40,486 nucleotides of DNA from Bacteroidia bacterium (GTDB lineage: Bacteria; Bacteroidota; Ignavibacteria; UBA10030): assembly GCA_022180565.1 (NCBI GenBank), contig BQML01000039.1:1-40486 (forward strand), in the 5' to 3' direction. This document shows positions 8,259 through 18,011 of the stretch, one piece after another. Under the pieces are notes generated by a model. The model had not been told where the DNA came from. It saw only the letters and a list, made by a program, of their open reading frames with translations, and did not search any database. The first letter of the stretch is position 1. Each line of letters opens with the position of its first letter. The position numbers and the translations under genes were made by a program.

Positions 8259-8929
8259 GCCGTTCGCTCGAGCCGGAAAACGCACAGTGTCCAAAAAAGA
8301 GTCGGAACCATGCGCCCCAGAAATCGCTTTATTCCTCTTGTTTGGTCGGCCGATTCCTGCTGTACAATACGAAGGTTCCCCACATCGCGGACCAATTGCT
8401 GGAAATCCTTTATGGAAAGCGGATGGATGTGCCCGGTGGAGTACCAGGAATAGCCAAAGAGGTGCGGGCGCGGAACCCGGCCGGCAAAGAGAAGGTCCAG
8501 CCTGTTTTTATAGAAGCCGAAATTGGGGAATGAAATGATCTGCATCGGGGCGAGGCGTTTCATCTCGCGGAGCAGGACCTCGGGGTACATAACCATGTGT
8601 ATGGTCGCGTTGCAAATGGCGACATCGAATTGGTCGTCGTTGAACCCGGACAGAGGAACATCGATTGCCCCTTCGATGACCTTGAGGCCCTTTTGTGCGG
8701 CTTGCTGAACTCCAGACGGCGATCGGTCGATACCAATCCCGCTGACATTCTTTCTTGCTTTCAGGAGCGCGAGGAGCGAGCCGTCGCCACATCCCAGGTC
8801 GATCACCGTAGCTCCCTGCGGGACCCAGGAAACGATCAACTCATGTTCCGGGCGGTTCGTGTTTTCGCGACCGGTATACCGGTAGTCTCTGTTATCGTTC
8901 AGGTCCGGGGAATCGATTGTCGGTATCAT
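8255..8929 (-). CDS. MetW-like methyltransferase-fold protein
   Basis: This 224-residue protein looks like the MetW family. It has motif I VIDLGCGDGSLLALL, GIGIDRS, then QKGLKVIEGAIDVPL and the typical IISFPNFGFYKNRLDLLFAGRVP followed by an aromatic-rich YSWYSTGHIHPLSIKDFQQL. MetW proteins normally partner MetX in methionine synthesis, but here the gene lies inside a polysaccharide operon without metX. A glycan- or lipid-directed methyltransferase role is therefore more likely. Both ends overlap neighbours by 4 nt (ATGA), so it is translationally coupled. Confidence 0.8.
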   Translation of the reverse strand: MIPTIDSPDLNDNRDYRYTGRENTNRPEHELIVSWVPQGATVIDLGCGDGSLLALLKARKNVSGIGIDRSPSGVQQAAQKGLKVIEGAIDVPLSGFNDDQFDVAICNATIHMVMYPEVLLREMKRLAPMQIISFPNFGFYKNRLDLLFAGRVPRPHLFGYSWYSTGHIHPLSIKDFQQLVRDVGNLRIVQQESADQTRGIKRFLGRMVPTLFWTLCVFRLERTA

Positions 8930-9837
8930 GGCGATTGCTGAAATGAACGGCGGAAGAGGCGCAGTCCGCGCTTGACCCAGGATCCTCGGCTCGTCCTGAA
9001 AAATTCCTTAAACGCCGTTTTCGCGTCGGGATGCTCTTTCAGCGGAATTCGCTCCACGGTGATCGGTGTGTCGGACAATGTGACGTCGAATCTGTTCGAG
9101 AGGGACCACGCGTGCGTTGCGGCCGATTCCGTTCCAAGGTGTCGCACGAGCGGCCGGCCGGGATAGAGCGTCAGGCCACCGCGCAGGAACGCACTGGCAT
9201 ACCAGCAAACGGCCCAGGAATCGATTCTCCCGCGAGCGTGATTCCGGAGCATGCGGGTATAGGGAAAGCTTCCGTCGAAGTCGAATTCCCTTGTTTGACC
9301 GCTTTCTTCGAGAGTGTGAAGCAGGACATCGGCATTCAGGTTCAGTGTCTCCCACCCGCGCCTCCACGTTCCCCATCCCCAGCAGTCGGCTCCTCGCAGA
9401 AAAAAAGTCTCGGGTAATTTCCGTGTGACGGGGTACACGTACCCGTGCACGGAGACGACCGACGGATCATGGGCATAGGTCCGGAGCCCGTCGTTCATGT
9501 ACCGAAGAAAGTACGGCGATGTGACCAAATCATCTTCGAGAACAATAACCCGATCGTGCCGGTCCAGCATGGCCGAGACGCCGGTGACGACTGACCGGGA
9601 AAGGCCAAGATTCTGTTCGCGAGCAACCACGGTGACAGATCGGAATCCTGTAATCCCGGCGATGATGTTTCGGACCTGCTCAACCGACGGTCTGTCCCGT
9701 TCACTCTTCCATCCGTCCGAGAAGACGGTCAGGTCCGTCCGGTCCGCGCCCTCGTTCTGCTTCAGGGCATCCAATGTTTCCCTTGTCAGAGCAGGCCGTT
9801 TATACACAAAGAGGGCTACGGGCGCCGCGGGGTTCAT
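8926..9837 (-). CDS. GT2-like glycosyltransferase (LEDD motif, GNT-I-like pattern)
   Basis: The 303-residue protein begins PVALFVYKRPALTRETLDAL, then NLGLSRSVVTGV and the metal-binding VIVLEDDLVTSPYF (EDD at 101-103). Downstream is FFLRGADCWGWGTWRRGW, a pattern seen in bacterial transferases of O-antigen clusters with a GT2/GNT-I-like fold. It would transfer a sugar from a nucleotide donor onto the growing lipid-linked chain at the cytoplasmic membrane. The ATG at 9837 follows the flippase stop by 21 nt. Donor and linkage cannot be read from sequence. Confidence 0.83.
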   Translation of the reverse strand: MNPAAPVALFVYKRPALTRETLDALKQNEGADRTDLTVFSDGWKSERDRPSVEQVRNIIAGITGFRSVTVVAREQNLGLSRSVVTGVSAMLDRHDRVIVLEDDLVTSPYFLRYMNDGLRTYAHDPSVVSVHGYVYPVTRKLPETFFLRGADCWGWGTWRRGWETLNLNADVLLHTLEESGQTREFDFDGSFPYTRMLRNHARGRIDSWAVCWYASAFLRGGLTLYPGRPLVRHLGTESAATHAWSLSNRFDVTLSDTPITVERIPLKEHPDAKTAFKEFFRTSRGSWVKRGLRLFRRSFQQSP

Positions 9838-9858
9838 ACGCCGGTGTTTTCCCGTATC

Positions 9859-11196
9859 TTAGTCGTTTTCATCCCATTTCCTGCTCAGACGGTAAAACGT
9901 CAAAAGCCCTGTAATCATCGCGCGAAAATTCCGCCTCGTCCGGGGCACTATGGCATCAAGGACGAACACCGTGACAGTGAAGCTTGCATACGTGCCGATG
10001 ATCGATCCGACGACGCCCAGCCGCGGGATCAGCAGGTAATTTACGACAATATTGACGACGGAACCACTCAGAGCGCACACCAAGGTGTGGCGGAACAGAT
10101 TTTCAGCGGATATGAAGATACTCCGGGCCGTTCCGAAGTTCGCATACACCCTTGACCAGATCATGAGGCTTACCAACGCCGCCGAGGGCGAAAAAGCCTG
10201 CCCGTACAGGAAATGAACGATTTCATCGCTGAACAGGGAGACCGGCAATCCGATCCCCAGGGTCACGATCGTCATGATGCGGTAGAGATTCTTCATCCTG
10301 TTGTAGAAGACGTCTTCGCTCCATTCCTTCGACCTCACAATCACGGGATACACCGAGGTCATGATGATCATGGGAATGAATCCGAACGGTTCCGTGAGTT
10401 TGACCGCTGCTGCATACAGGCCCACGGACTCGTTTCCCAACATTTCTCCCAACATCACCTGATCGATGCGCGCCTGAAGAAGAACGCCAAAATCCGTCAG
10501 CACCAGCGGCCAGGCGTTCGAGAGCAGATGGCGAAAGATGTCCGGACGGAAGGTCCAACGGGTGACCGAAAATCCGTTATGCCGGTACATCATGACGAGC
10601 CCGATTCCCCCTGCGGCAAACTCAAGGCTTGTCAAAAGAATGAAGACCTCAACATCAGCTCCCGCGAGGATTGCGCCGATCTTCGCGAGATTGAGCAGGA
10701 TGAAGGCCGCGTTCTTTGCATAGACGGTGAACTTCGACTGGAGCTGAGACTGGAACCAGAAGTCAATCACGTCGAAGGATTGAAATGTCAATCCGAGACC
10801 GGCGAGGAACACCAGCCAGTGGGTGGATCCGTCTCCCGGACGAACGGCCATTACAGCGCCGACGGCGATGAGCACTGCTAGGCTTGCTCCTGTCAGACGA
10901 AGCACGAAAGCGGTTCCCAGCAGTTCATCCCTGCCGGCTTTGTTGCGGACGATATCGCGAACCACGAGCGCATCGAGTCCGAGGGTTGCAAGCGGGGCAA
11001 ACATGCCGGCGAAGGAGAGGGCATAATACATCACGCCGTTCAGTTCGGTGCCGAGGTAGCGCGTCAGCCAGGCGTTGACAATAATCGCTCCGCCGATGCG
11101 GAGAACGCGGTCAACGGAAAGCCACGTGAGGTTGGAAAGAGCCTTCCGAAGTGTCGGTGAAAATGAGGCGAGGAGTCTGGCGAAGGGTTTCGGCAT
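9859..11196 (-). CDS. wzx: Wzx-type polysaccharide flippase (MOP superfamily)
   Basis: The 445-residue protein is very hydrophobic, with about 12-14 membrane segments, and starts with the typical region LSNLTWLSVDRVLRIGGAIIVNAWLTRYLG. Further family-like stretches are QARIDQVMLGEMLGNESVGLYAAAVKL and the late VVNIVVNYLLIPRLGVVGSIIGTYAS. Such MOP-family proteins move undecaprenyl-pyrophosphate-linked oligosaccharide units to the periplasmic face. Its presence suggests a Wzx/Wzy-dependent polymer. No convincing Wzy polymerase is seen in the window, unless one of the other large membrane proteins serves. Confidence 0.9.
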   Translation of the reverse strand: MPKPFARLLASFSPTLRKALSNLTWLSVDRVLRIGGAIIVNAWLTRYLGTELNGVMYYALSFAGMFAPLATLGLDALVVRDIVRNKAGRDELLGTAFVLRLTGASLAVLIAVGAVMAVRPGDGSTHWLVFLAGLGLTFQSFDVIDFWFQSQLQSKFTVYAKNAAFILLNLAKIGAILAGADVEVFILLTSLEFAAGGIGLVMMYRHNGFSVTRWTFRPDIFRHLLSNAWPLVLTDFGVLLQARIDQVMLGEMLGNESVGLYAAAVKLTEPFGFIPMIIMTSVYPVIVRSKEWSEDVFYNRMKNLYRIMTIVTLGIGLPVSLFSDEIVHFLYGQAFSPSAALVSLMIWSRVYANFGTARSIFISAENLFRHTLVCALSGSVVNIVVNYLLIPRLGVVGSIIGTYASFTVTVFVLDAIVPRTRRNFRAMITGLLTFYRLSRKWDEND

Positions 11197-11250
11197 TCGA
11201 CATTCTAGGTCCGATGTCGAATCATGCGCAGGAATGTTTCGGGTGTTGCA

Positions 11251-13773
11251 CTAGGTTCCACGGAATCTCTGTTTGTACGCGGTCGCGGCGCCCAGACCGA
11301 TGAGACTTCCGAGAACAAGCAGATTCGCCCACAGACTCAATTGTTTTCCGACGGCAAATCCCCGCGGTTCGAAGCGGAGGGTGATCGTATGTTCACCGGG
11401 CGGAACGACAATTCCCCTGAAAAGGTAATTCAGTCGGAGGATGGGGGCCTCCTCACCATCCACGTATGCTTTCCATCCTTCTGGGTACCAGGTTTCACTC
11501 AGAAAAAGGAGATTTCTTCCGCCGGCGGTTACCGACAAAGAAAGATCCTGAATTCCCCAGTGTGTGATTTCGACGGTGTTGGTCGGCAGAAGAGGGTCGA
11601 GCGATACACCGGGATCCTCCAAAACGTAGGCAACGGATCGCGGATTGAATGAAGCACGGGCAATCCGCTCGAGGATCGTTCTGGCATCGGCCACCTCGAG
11701 TCTGCTGACGAAGAACGCGCGGGGATAGACGAGACGATTCACGTACACTTTGCGGTCCGGACCGTCGTACGCCAGCCCAAGGTACGATGTCGTATCGGGT
11801 CTGTTGCTGATGATGTATTTCACATTCATGAGTTGCCAGAGCACCGGATTACGGAGGCCCACAACATCGATCATGTCCTGGTAGGCCCTCATTTTCGCTC
11901 CCTGGTAGCCGTACGCGCTTTGAATGCGCCAGTAGGCGAGGCTGTTGTTGTAGGGGGGCTGACCGTCGATGAATTCGAGCACGCGATACGCTGTTGTGTC
12001 CTGGAGCAGGTACTTCACGTACTCCGGCGCCGTGAAGAGTTGTTCTCCTACGCGCCGGTCCACCGGTTTCAGAGGACGGTAATTGACATGCCAGAGGTCG
12101 AGCAGTGTCGCTCCGAGCACCAGAATCGTGAGGACAGAATATCCGATCTTTCGTTGTGCGAAGTACACCAGGCCTCCGAGGATGGCAAGGAGAGACAGAA
12201 AGCCGATCGCAAGGTCACTCTGGACGAGGGAAACGACATAGGAGTACAGTTCCTCGAGCACGCCTGGTGGAAGAGGCCCATAGGAGCGGGCGAGCCGTGA
12301 GCCGACATCCTGCGGTGAGAAAAAAATTCCGTACACTCCGCGAACGAGGCCTTTTCCCAGAAAGGTCAAGAGAAGCAGGGCGGCGAGGGCGACGAGGCTC
12401 CAGCGCCACCGTTTCAGATTGTCGAGAATCAATTCCTTGCTTTGCATCACGCGGGCAGCGAAGAACGCAGCAAGGATTGGAAACGCCACGTGGACGAGGG
12501 CAAGAACCATCGACGGGGCGCGGAATTTGTTGAAGAAGGGAACAATGGCAAACATTGGATCATAGAGGATGGGAAATTCTCTGCCGAAGGAAACGAGGAA
12601 CGCAAGAATGCTCAAAATGGTCAGAAATTGCACAAACGGTTCCCGACGGAGGAGAATCATCGCGAGGACGGCCAGAAGCATCACGGGAAGTCCCATATAC
12701 GGTGGGGTCTCGACAAACGGTTGCTTCCCAAAGTACGTATTGAGAGGTTGCGGATTGCCTTGCGTGAGAACACCCTCGTATGTTGTGGTTCCGAAGCCAA
12801 ACCACGATGGTACGAGGAGCGTCATGATCTCCGCAGGAGGGAAGGACCAATTAGTGGCGTAATCGTAGTCAAGTGCTCCTGAAGCCGTATTCGTACTTGA
12901 AGCAGTAATTGGACTTGCTCCGCGGATCGAGTAGGGCAAATACTCCCATGTTGAAAGATACGTGTCGGCGGTCATCATCAGAGCAACCACAGTCGCTCCA
13001 GCTACCGTCAGAGCGGAGCGGATCCAGCCTTTCCACTCTTCTTTCCTGCGGAGTGCACGAACGATGAAGAACACGTAATAGACGCCCAGGGCGCAGTAGG
13101 CATAGAAGATCATCTGTGCGTGAGCGGGCAGAAACAGATAATGGACCGCCAGCACGAGGAGCAGGGCTTCCGTCCACCGGAACCGGGTGCGCAGCCGATC
13201 TGCAAGCAAAAAGATAAAAGGGAAGAAGGCAAGGACGGGCATTTTTGTCATGTGCCCGGCCATTATCCAGACGATGAAGGTGGTCGAGAAGAGGGCGGCC
13301 ATTGCACCGAACAGGGCGGCCAATCTGCTTCCTATCAGGTGAAGGATAAGGAAATACATACCGATAGCAAAGAGGGCATAGTACAGCAAAACCCATCCAA
13401 TGTCTGTCTCCAGCAGCAGCCATTGAAATATTCCTGAGGTTCTCTGGAGGAGAAACGCCGTGACATCGAATGTTCGTGTGCCGTGGACGGTTGCACTTGC
13501 ATATCCCGGCATCCCGCAAAAGATATAGGGATTCCAGAGGGGGAAGATGCCCTGTTCCTCGGCGTCCCGGATCAGAGTCTGGAAACTCATAGAAGCCACA
13601 GTGTCCGGGGAATAAAAGGACTTCGGTTGGAAAATAACTTCCTGGAAGAACATGACGAGTGAGACCAACAGCATGGCAATGGCGGCCGGTGTCTGCAAAC
13701 GTTCCGGAATTGCCGGTGCGGGTTCTATGGATTTTCCGGCAGATCGCTCTCGTTGAGTTTTCTTTTCAGTCAT
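11251..13773 (-). CDS. YfhO-family GT-C membrane glycosyltransferase-like protein
   Basis: This 840-residue protein has a dozen or more membrane segments and the YfhO layout. An N-terminal segment is followed by YSPDTVASMSFQTLIRDAEEQGIFPLWNPYIFCGMPG, with acidic and aromatic residues in the first outer loop. The C-terminal soluble beta-rich domain ends GWKAYVDGEEAPILRLNYLFRGIVVPPGEHTITLRFEP, a hallmark of the family. In Bacillus, YfhO uses a polyprenyl-phosphate sugar made by the GT2 enzyme CsbB to decorate lipoteichoic acid outside the cell. A CsbB/GtrB-like gene is present in this cluster (18012-18998). Here the acceptor would be another surface glycan or lipid. It lies 2 nt before fcl in genome order. 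Confidence 0.85.
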   Translation of the reverse strand: MTEKKTQRERSAGKSIEPAPAIPERLQTPAAIAMLLVSLVMFFQEVIFQPKSFYSPDTVASMSFQTLIRDAEEQGIFPLWNPYIFCGMPGYASATVHGTRTFDVTAFLLQRTSGIFQWLLLETDIGWVLLYYALFAIGMYFLILHLIGSRLAALFGAMAALFSTTFIVWIMAGHMTKMPVLAFFPFIFLLADRLRTRFRWTEALLLVLAVHYLFLPAHAQMIFYAYCALGVYYVFFIVRALRRKEEWKGWIRSALTVAGATVVALMMTADTYLSTWEYLPYSIRGASPITASSTNTASGALDYDYATNWSFPPAEIMTLLVPSWFGFGTTTYEGVLTQGNPQPLNTYFGKQPFVETPPYMGLPVMLLAVLAMILLRREPFVQFLTILSILAFLVSFGREFPILYDPMFAIVPFFNKFRAPSMVLALVHVAFPILAAFFAARVMQSKELILDNLKRWRWSLVALAALLLLTFLGKGLVRGVYGIFFSPQDVGSRLARSYGPLPPGVLEELYSYVVSLVQSDLAIGFLSLLAILGGLVYFAQRKIGYSVLTILVLGATLLDLWHVNYRPLKPVDRRVGEQLFTAPEYVKYLLQDTTAYRVLEFIDGQPPYNNSLAYWRIQSAYGYQGAKMRAYQDMIDVVGLRNPVLWQLMNVKYIISNRPDTTSYLGLAYDGPDRKVYVNRLVYPRAFFVSRLEVADARTILERIARASFNPRSVAYVLEDPGVSLDPLLPTNTVEITHWGIQDLSLSVTAGGRNLLFLSETWYPEGWKAYVDGEEAPILRLNYLFRGIVVPPGEHTITLRFEPRGFAVGKQLSLWANLLVLGSLIGLGAATAYKQRFRGT

Positions 13774-13775
13774 GG

Positions 13776-14846
13776 TTAGGCCGATTGCGGACTAGTGGCA
13801 AGGGTTTGGAAATACCATCGGATGGTTGATTCGATGCCGTAGCGGAGAGGAATGGTGGGTTTCCATCCCAGGGCAGATATCCGCGAAACGTCAAGGAGCT
13901 TCCGGGGAGTGCCGTCCGGGTGGGTCCGATCGAACACGATTTCTCCCTGAAAACCCGCAGTTTCTCCAATCATTGATGCCAGCTCGGCAACGGTGAGGTC
14001 TTTCCCAGTTCCAATGTTGATCATTTCACCGATTTCATGAGGTTCCCTGTCAATCAGCATCACACAGGCTTCGGCCAGGTCGTCGACATGGAGGAACTCC
14101 CGCCGCGGATTTCCCGTCCCCCACAGGAGGACACGTTCTGCGGTCACGCCGACAGTTTGCAAGAACGCGCGCACATCGTCTGCAGACTGTGGGGCTCTGA
14201 ATCCGAAACCGAGCGGACGCGCCATGACGTCGCGCATCAATGCCTCATGGTTGTGTTCGGCGAGAAGACGGGCCAGGATGAATTTTCGGATCAGGCCGGG
14301 GAGGACGTGTGAAGTCTCAAGATTGAAATTGTCGTTCGGGCCGTAGAGGTTGGTCGGCATTGCGGAGAGGAACTTTGTTCCGTACTGGCGGTTGTAGGCG
14401 TCGCAGAGCTTGATGGCCGCGATCTTCGCAATGGCATAGGGCTCGTTGGTCTGTTCCAGCGCTCCGGTGAGCAGGGAGTCTTCCCGCAGGGGCTGGTCGG
14501 CATTGCGCGGATAAATGCAGGACGATCCGAGATTGAGCAGGCGCTGAACGCCGACACTATAGGCCGCATTGATCACATTTGCCGCAATCATCAGATTGTC
14601 ATAGATGAACGCGGCGCGGTAGGTGTTGTTGGCCAGGATCCCCCCCACGCGTGCCGCCGCAAGGAAAACAACGTCGGGCTTTTCCCGCGCAAAGAACTTC
14701 TGAACAGCATCCTGCGACCGCAAGTCCAGCTCAGCACTGGAACGCAGAACGAGATTCGTGTACCCCAGGGAATTGAGTTTTCGGACGAGCGCGGAGCCGA
14801 CGAGTCCGGTGTGTCCGGCGACATAGATTTTTGCTTTCTTATCCAA
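13776..14846 (-). CDS. fcl: GDP-L-fucose synthase (GDP-4-keto-6-deoxymannose epimerase/reductase)
   Basis: An extended SDR enzyme with the NAD(P) site GHTGLVGS (about 11-18), [11 protein letters not shown], the catalytic Ser in LGSSCIYP and the Tyr137/Lys141 pair in NEPYAIAK. It converts GDP-4-keto-6-deoxymannose to GDP-L-fucose. At 356 residues it is longer than the E. coli enzyme (321) because of an insert at about 208-245, a form I associate with Bacteroidota. The start is probably TTG at 14846, which overlaps the gmd stop as TTGGATAA and places the Rossmann motif correctly. An ATG at 14882 would add 12 residues and is the alternative. Confidence 0.92.
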   Translation of the reverse strand: MDKKAKIYVAGHTGLVGSALVRKLNSLGYTNLVLRSSAELDLRSQDAVQKFFAREKPDVVFLAAARVGGILANNTYRAAFIYDNLMIAANVINAAYSVGVQRLLNLGSSCIYPRNADQPLREDSLLTGALEQTNEPYAIAKIAAIKLCDAYNRQYGTKFLSAMPTNLYGPNDNFNLETSHVLPGLIRKFILARLLAEHNHEALMRDVMARPLGFGFRAPQSADDVRAFLQTVGVTAERVLLWGTGNPRREFLHVDDLAEACVMLIDREPHEIGEMINIGTGKDLTVAELASMIGETAGFQGEIVFDRTHPDGTPRKLLDVSRISALGWKPTIPLRYGIESTIRWYFQTLATSPQSA

Positions 14847-15990
14847 CCTCGTGCCTGATTCTTTCCAAGAGCGTGAGGTCATGGGTCGTCCACGAAAACC
14901 CCAGGGCCTGGACACGGCTGATGCCCTCGCCGGGAGGCGTCAGGCCTGCCGCAAGGAGGTCATGATCGACCATGATTTTCACGAGATCGTCGAACAGAAC
15001 CCGCGGTGACCACCCAAGCGCTTTCTGTGCCTTGGAGCTGTCGGCCTGGAGAGCGTGTACCTCGGTGGGGCGGAAATACTTCGGATCGATCTCGACCACC
15101 ACAGCTCCCTGCTTCACCGGGGATCCCGCGGGAGCGCCGGCAACGATTCCCTGCTCCTCCAGGCCTGATCCCCTCCATTCGATCTCCACACCCGCGTACC
15201 GAAACGCCGATTCGAGAAACTGGCGGACGGACGAGGACGTGCCGGTTCCTACGACAAAATCCCCCGACTCCGGAAGCTGAAGCATCCTCCACATGATTTC
15301 GACATACTCCGGTGCAAATCCCCAGTCCCTCCTGGCATCAAGATTGCCGATGAAGAGCCTCGGCTGATGGCCGGAGAGGATCGATGCAAGCGCCCGGGTT
15401 ATCTTTCTCGTTACGAAAATTTCCCCCCGGCGGGGGCTTTCATGGTTGAACAGAATGCCGTTTGTCACGTAGAGATTGTAAGCTTCCCGGTAGTTGACCG
15501 CGACCCAGAACGAATACACTTTGGCGATGGCATAGGGACTCTGGGGTTGAAACGGCGTTGACTCGCGCTGCGGAGGAGGGGCGGCCCCGAACATTTCGGA
15601 CGACGAGGCCTGGTAAAATCGGGTTTTGATACCACTGCGGCGGATCGCCTCAAGAAGCCGAATAGTTCCAAGTCCTGTGATGTTCCCCGTGTATTCAGGA
15701 AGGTCGAACGACACGCGGACATGGCTCTGGGCACCAAGATGGTAAACTTCCTCGGGTTTGAGATTGAAGACGATATCTGTCAGGAGTCCCGGGTCTGAAA
15801 GATCGCCATAATGGAGAAACAGTTTCGCCTTGGGATCGTGAGGATCGGCATAAATGTGATCGATGCGGTGCGTGTTGAACGTGCTGGCCCGGCGGATCAG
15901 CCCGTGCACCTCGTACCCCTTTGAGAGCAAAAACTCGGCCAGATAGGAGCCGTCCTGTCCTGTAATTCCTGTGATCAGTGCGCGTTTCAT
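14839..15990 (-). CDS. gmd: GDP-mannose 4,6-dehydratase
   Basis: The 383-residue enzyme has the NADP site [44 protein letters not shown], and the catalytic SSSEMFG with Tyr153/Lys157 in [28 protein letters not shown] is also diagnostic. It makes GDP-4-keto-6-deoxymannose, the substrate of Fcl encoded directly downstream. GDP-L-fucose is therefore a likely donor for one glycosyltransferase of the cluster. GDP-mannose synthesis genes (manB, manC) are not in the window. A 60-nt AT-rich gap precedes it, which might hold an internal promoter, but no consensus is seen. Confidence 0.96.
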   Translation of the reverse strand: MKRALITGITGQDGSYLAEFLLSKGYEVHGLIRRASTFNTHRIDHIYADPHDPKAKLFLHYGDLSDPGLLTDIVFNLKPEEVYHLGAQSHVRVSFDLPEYTGNITGLGTIRLLEAIRRSGIKTRFYQASSSEMFGAAPPPQRESTPFQPQSPYAIAKVYSFWVAVNYREAYNLYVTNGILFNHESPRRGEIFVTRKITRALASILSGHQPRLFIGNLDARRDWGFAPEYVEIMWRMLQLPESGDFVVGTGTSSSVRQFLESAFRYAGVEIEWRGSGLEEQGIVAGAPAGSPVKQGAVVVEIDPKYFRPTEVHALQADSSKAQKALGWSPRVLFDDLVKIMVDHDLLAAGLTPPGEGISRVQALGFSWTTHDLTLLERIRHEVG

Positions 15991-16050
15991 GGCCTCGTGT
16001 TCTCGTGAACGAACCTGAAAATAAAGAATAAACTCATGAGATGGAAGTTT

Positions 16051-16860
16051 TCAGAGCGGTTTGCGGGCGAGGACCAGCAGCCCCGCCCCGCTTTTGAGCA
16101 TGGAACGGTAGTCGCAAGCCATCATGGCAATCGTGACAGGGAGAACGAGGAGATAATAGAAGGGGAGAAAAAGAAACCAGAGCCTGCTCCGGTTGAGAAG
16201 AACCATGGGAATCTTGATGCCCATTCTCCATGCTCGCATGCCCCAGGGACCGTACGTGAATCTCACGTATTCAGGTACCAATCCGGCATCCCGGAGCTTG
16301 TTTGCGATCTCTTCGACACTATAGCCTGAACGGGCGTGCTCCTCGATGAACCCTGCGCTCCCCTCATGCGCCGTATCGGATCCCCCTTGATTGGAGGGCG
16401 TGTTGATGAGGACAGAGCCGCCCGGCCGCAGCGCCTGCGCAAAATTGCGGAAAACGGTCCGATCGTCAGGAATGTGTTCCATCACGTCTACGGAAAGAAT
16501 CAGGTCGAAGGCACTGCGGTAAGCTTGGACCGTCAGGTCTTCCACACGGAATGTTACATTGAGAAGGCCGAGGGATCGGAAGAACTCCGTGCAGTCGCGG
16601 ATTTGGTCCTCTTTGACATCCACGGCGATGATGGACACCCCTGGAAACCGGCGGGCGGTGTAATAGCTGTACTGGCCAAAACCCGATCCTGCGTCGAACA
16701 TCGTGCGAATCTTCCCGCCGGCGAGGAGGGCACGGAGCTCCCTCTTGACATACCACTCCCTTAAAAAGAGAAGGCCAAGCGCCGCATAGAAAATCCTTCG
16801 CAGAAGGGGCCGCGACCGTACAATGCTGCCGATGATGTTCTTGACGGGATCGTATTTCAA
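16051..16860 (-). CDS. SAM-dependent methyltransferase with C-terminal membrane segments
   Basis: The 269-residue protein carries SAM motif I MFDAGSGFGQYSYYTARRF, the acidic IIAVDVKEDQI, and LILSVDVMEHIPDDRTVFRNFAQALRPGGSVLI. The C-terminus has a hydrophobic region (about 220-250) that could sit in the membrane. The start is taken as TTG at 16860, which overlaps the preceding stop as TTGA and has GGAGGAG 11 nt upstream. The much longer reading to 17154 would be antisense-like junk inside the glycosyltransferase gene. It may methylate a polyprenyl-linked sugar or glycan. Substrate is unknown. Confidence 0.82.
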   Translation of the reverse strand: MKYDPVKNIIGSIVRSRPLLRRIFYAALGLLFLREWYVKRELRALLAGGKIRTMFDAGSGFGQYSYYTARRFPGVSIIAVDVKEDQIRDCTEFFRSLGLLNVTFRVEDLTVQAYRSAFDLILSVDVMEHIPDDRTVFRNFAQALRPGGSVLINTPSNQGGSDTAHEGSAGFIEEHARSGYSVEEIANKLRDAGLVPEYVRFTYGPWGMRAWRMGIKIPMVLLNRSRLWFLFLPFYYLLVLPVTIAMMACDYRSMLKSGAGLLVLARKPL

Positions 16861-17978
16861 GGGGAAGCCAACTCCTCCACGGCACGGACCAAGTGGCCCC
16901 AGGAAAACCGTTTCTTCTCTCTTCGGATGTTTTTCACAAATCCACCCTCCTTCTTCTTCCGATAGAATTCCAGGATTGCTTCCGCCAATTCCAGAGGCTG
17001 TTCCGGCGAAACGACGTATCCCGTCGACCCGTGCAGTACCGCCTCCGCGAGGCCTCCGACGTTCGTGGTGATGACAGGTTTGTTGAACTGATAGGCGATC
17101 TGAACGATCCCGCTTTGCGTTGCCGAACGGTACGGAAGGACCACCGCGTCGCACGCCGAGAAATAGACTCCAACCTCTTCGGCAGGCACATAAGTCGGAA
17201 CGACGGTCACCGACTCGCTACAGCCTAAGGTGCGCAGCAATTCCCTGTACTGCGATTCCTTGTCATAGAACTCTCCGACGATCAACAGACGAACGGGCAT
17301 GGAACGGAGGACAAGCGGAAGCGCTCGGAGAAGAATGTCCAGTCCCTTGTAGGGGCGAACAAGGCCGAAGAACAGAAGCACACGGGATTCCCCGATCCTG
17401 AGCCGCCTTCTGGCCTTTTGTTTGCTCATGGCTCCAGTGAACAGCTCGTAAATGGGGTGAGGGACGAGCAGGTGCCGCGCCCGCGGGAAGAGACTCAGAA
17501 GATCCTTCCTGACGGTTTCGGACAGCACGATAAAGCCATGTCCATAACGGAAGGCAATCCGAGCAAAAGCCCGGCTTCCGGGGAAGGGTTCGTGCGGCAG
17601 AATGTTGTCGCAAACGAAGAGAATGCGCGAACGGGTTTTTCGGCGAACATGGGATGCAAGGGCCGCAAAGCACAGGGCGAAGAAGGGGTGCCAGTACTTG
17701 AAGAGAACGAGATCCGGTCTCAGATCCGAAATTCTCCGCGCGGTTCTGATCCAGGTAAGCGGATTCAGCGAGTCGATCAGTTGTTCTGCTGAAACCGGCG
17801 GGACCGTCGCACTTGTTTCTTTCTGGGATGTTCCAGGGAACAGAATCTCGGGGTACAGACGCTTGAACGTGATGACGCGAACCGTGTGATGTTTTGCCAA
17901 ATGGCGGGCAAGCAAGGCTGTGGAATGAGCAATGCCTCCCCGCCAGGGAAACGCAGGTCCGATCAAAACGATATTCAT
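16857..17978 (-). CDS. GT4-family glycosyltransferase
   Basis: The 373-residue protein starts MNIVLIGPAFPWRGGIAHS, the usual glycine-rich acceptor-domain opening of GT4 enzymes. It continues with RVLLFFGLVRPYKGLDILLRAL, then VPTYVPAEEVGVYFSACDAVVLPYRSATQSGIVQIAYQFNKPVITTNVGGLAE. The last part is the donor-binding region, where the usual E-x7-E appears in modified form. It transfers a sugar from a nucleotide donor with retention at the inner face of the membrane. It is coupled to the following methyltransferase by a 4-nt overlap and lies 33 nt after the GtrB-like gene. Sugar specificity is not readable. Confidence 0.88.
   Translation of the reverse strand: MNIVLIGPAFPWRGGIAHSTALLARHLAKHHTVRVITFKRLYPEILFPGTSQKETSATVPPVSAEQLIDSLNPLTWIRTARRISDLRPDLVLFKYWHPFFALCFAALASHVRRKTRSRILFVCDNILPHEPFPGSRAFARIAFRYGHGFIVLSETVRKDLLSLFPRARHLLVPHPIYELFTGAMSKQKARRRLRIGESRVLLFFGLVRPYKGLDILLRALPLVLRSMPVRLLIVGEFYDKESQYRELLRTLGCSESVTVVPTYVPAEEVGVYFSACDAVVLPYRSATQSGIVQIAYQFNKPVITTNVGGLAEAVLHGSTGYVVSPEQPLELAEAILEFYRKKKEGGFVKNIRREKKRFSWGHLVRAVEELASP
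16872..16878 (-). promoter_or_regulatory. Ribosome-binding site deciding a TTG start
   Basis: GGAGGAG on the minus strand, inside the end of the GT4 gene, lies 11 nt before the TTG at 16860. With the TTGA stop-start overlap it supports TTG as the methyltransferase start. Confidence 0.6.
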
Positions 17979-18011
17979 GGACGCAGTCTGCGAGGCACGC
18001 GGATTGAGGGC

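Noticed and set aside
16861-17154. N-terminal extension of the methyltransferase reading frame
   Set aside because: It lies inside the GT4 glycosyltransferase gene, has Arg/Gly-rich low-quality composition, and the TTG with a good ribosome-binding site gives the normal domain start.
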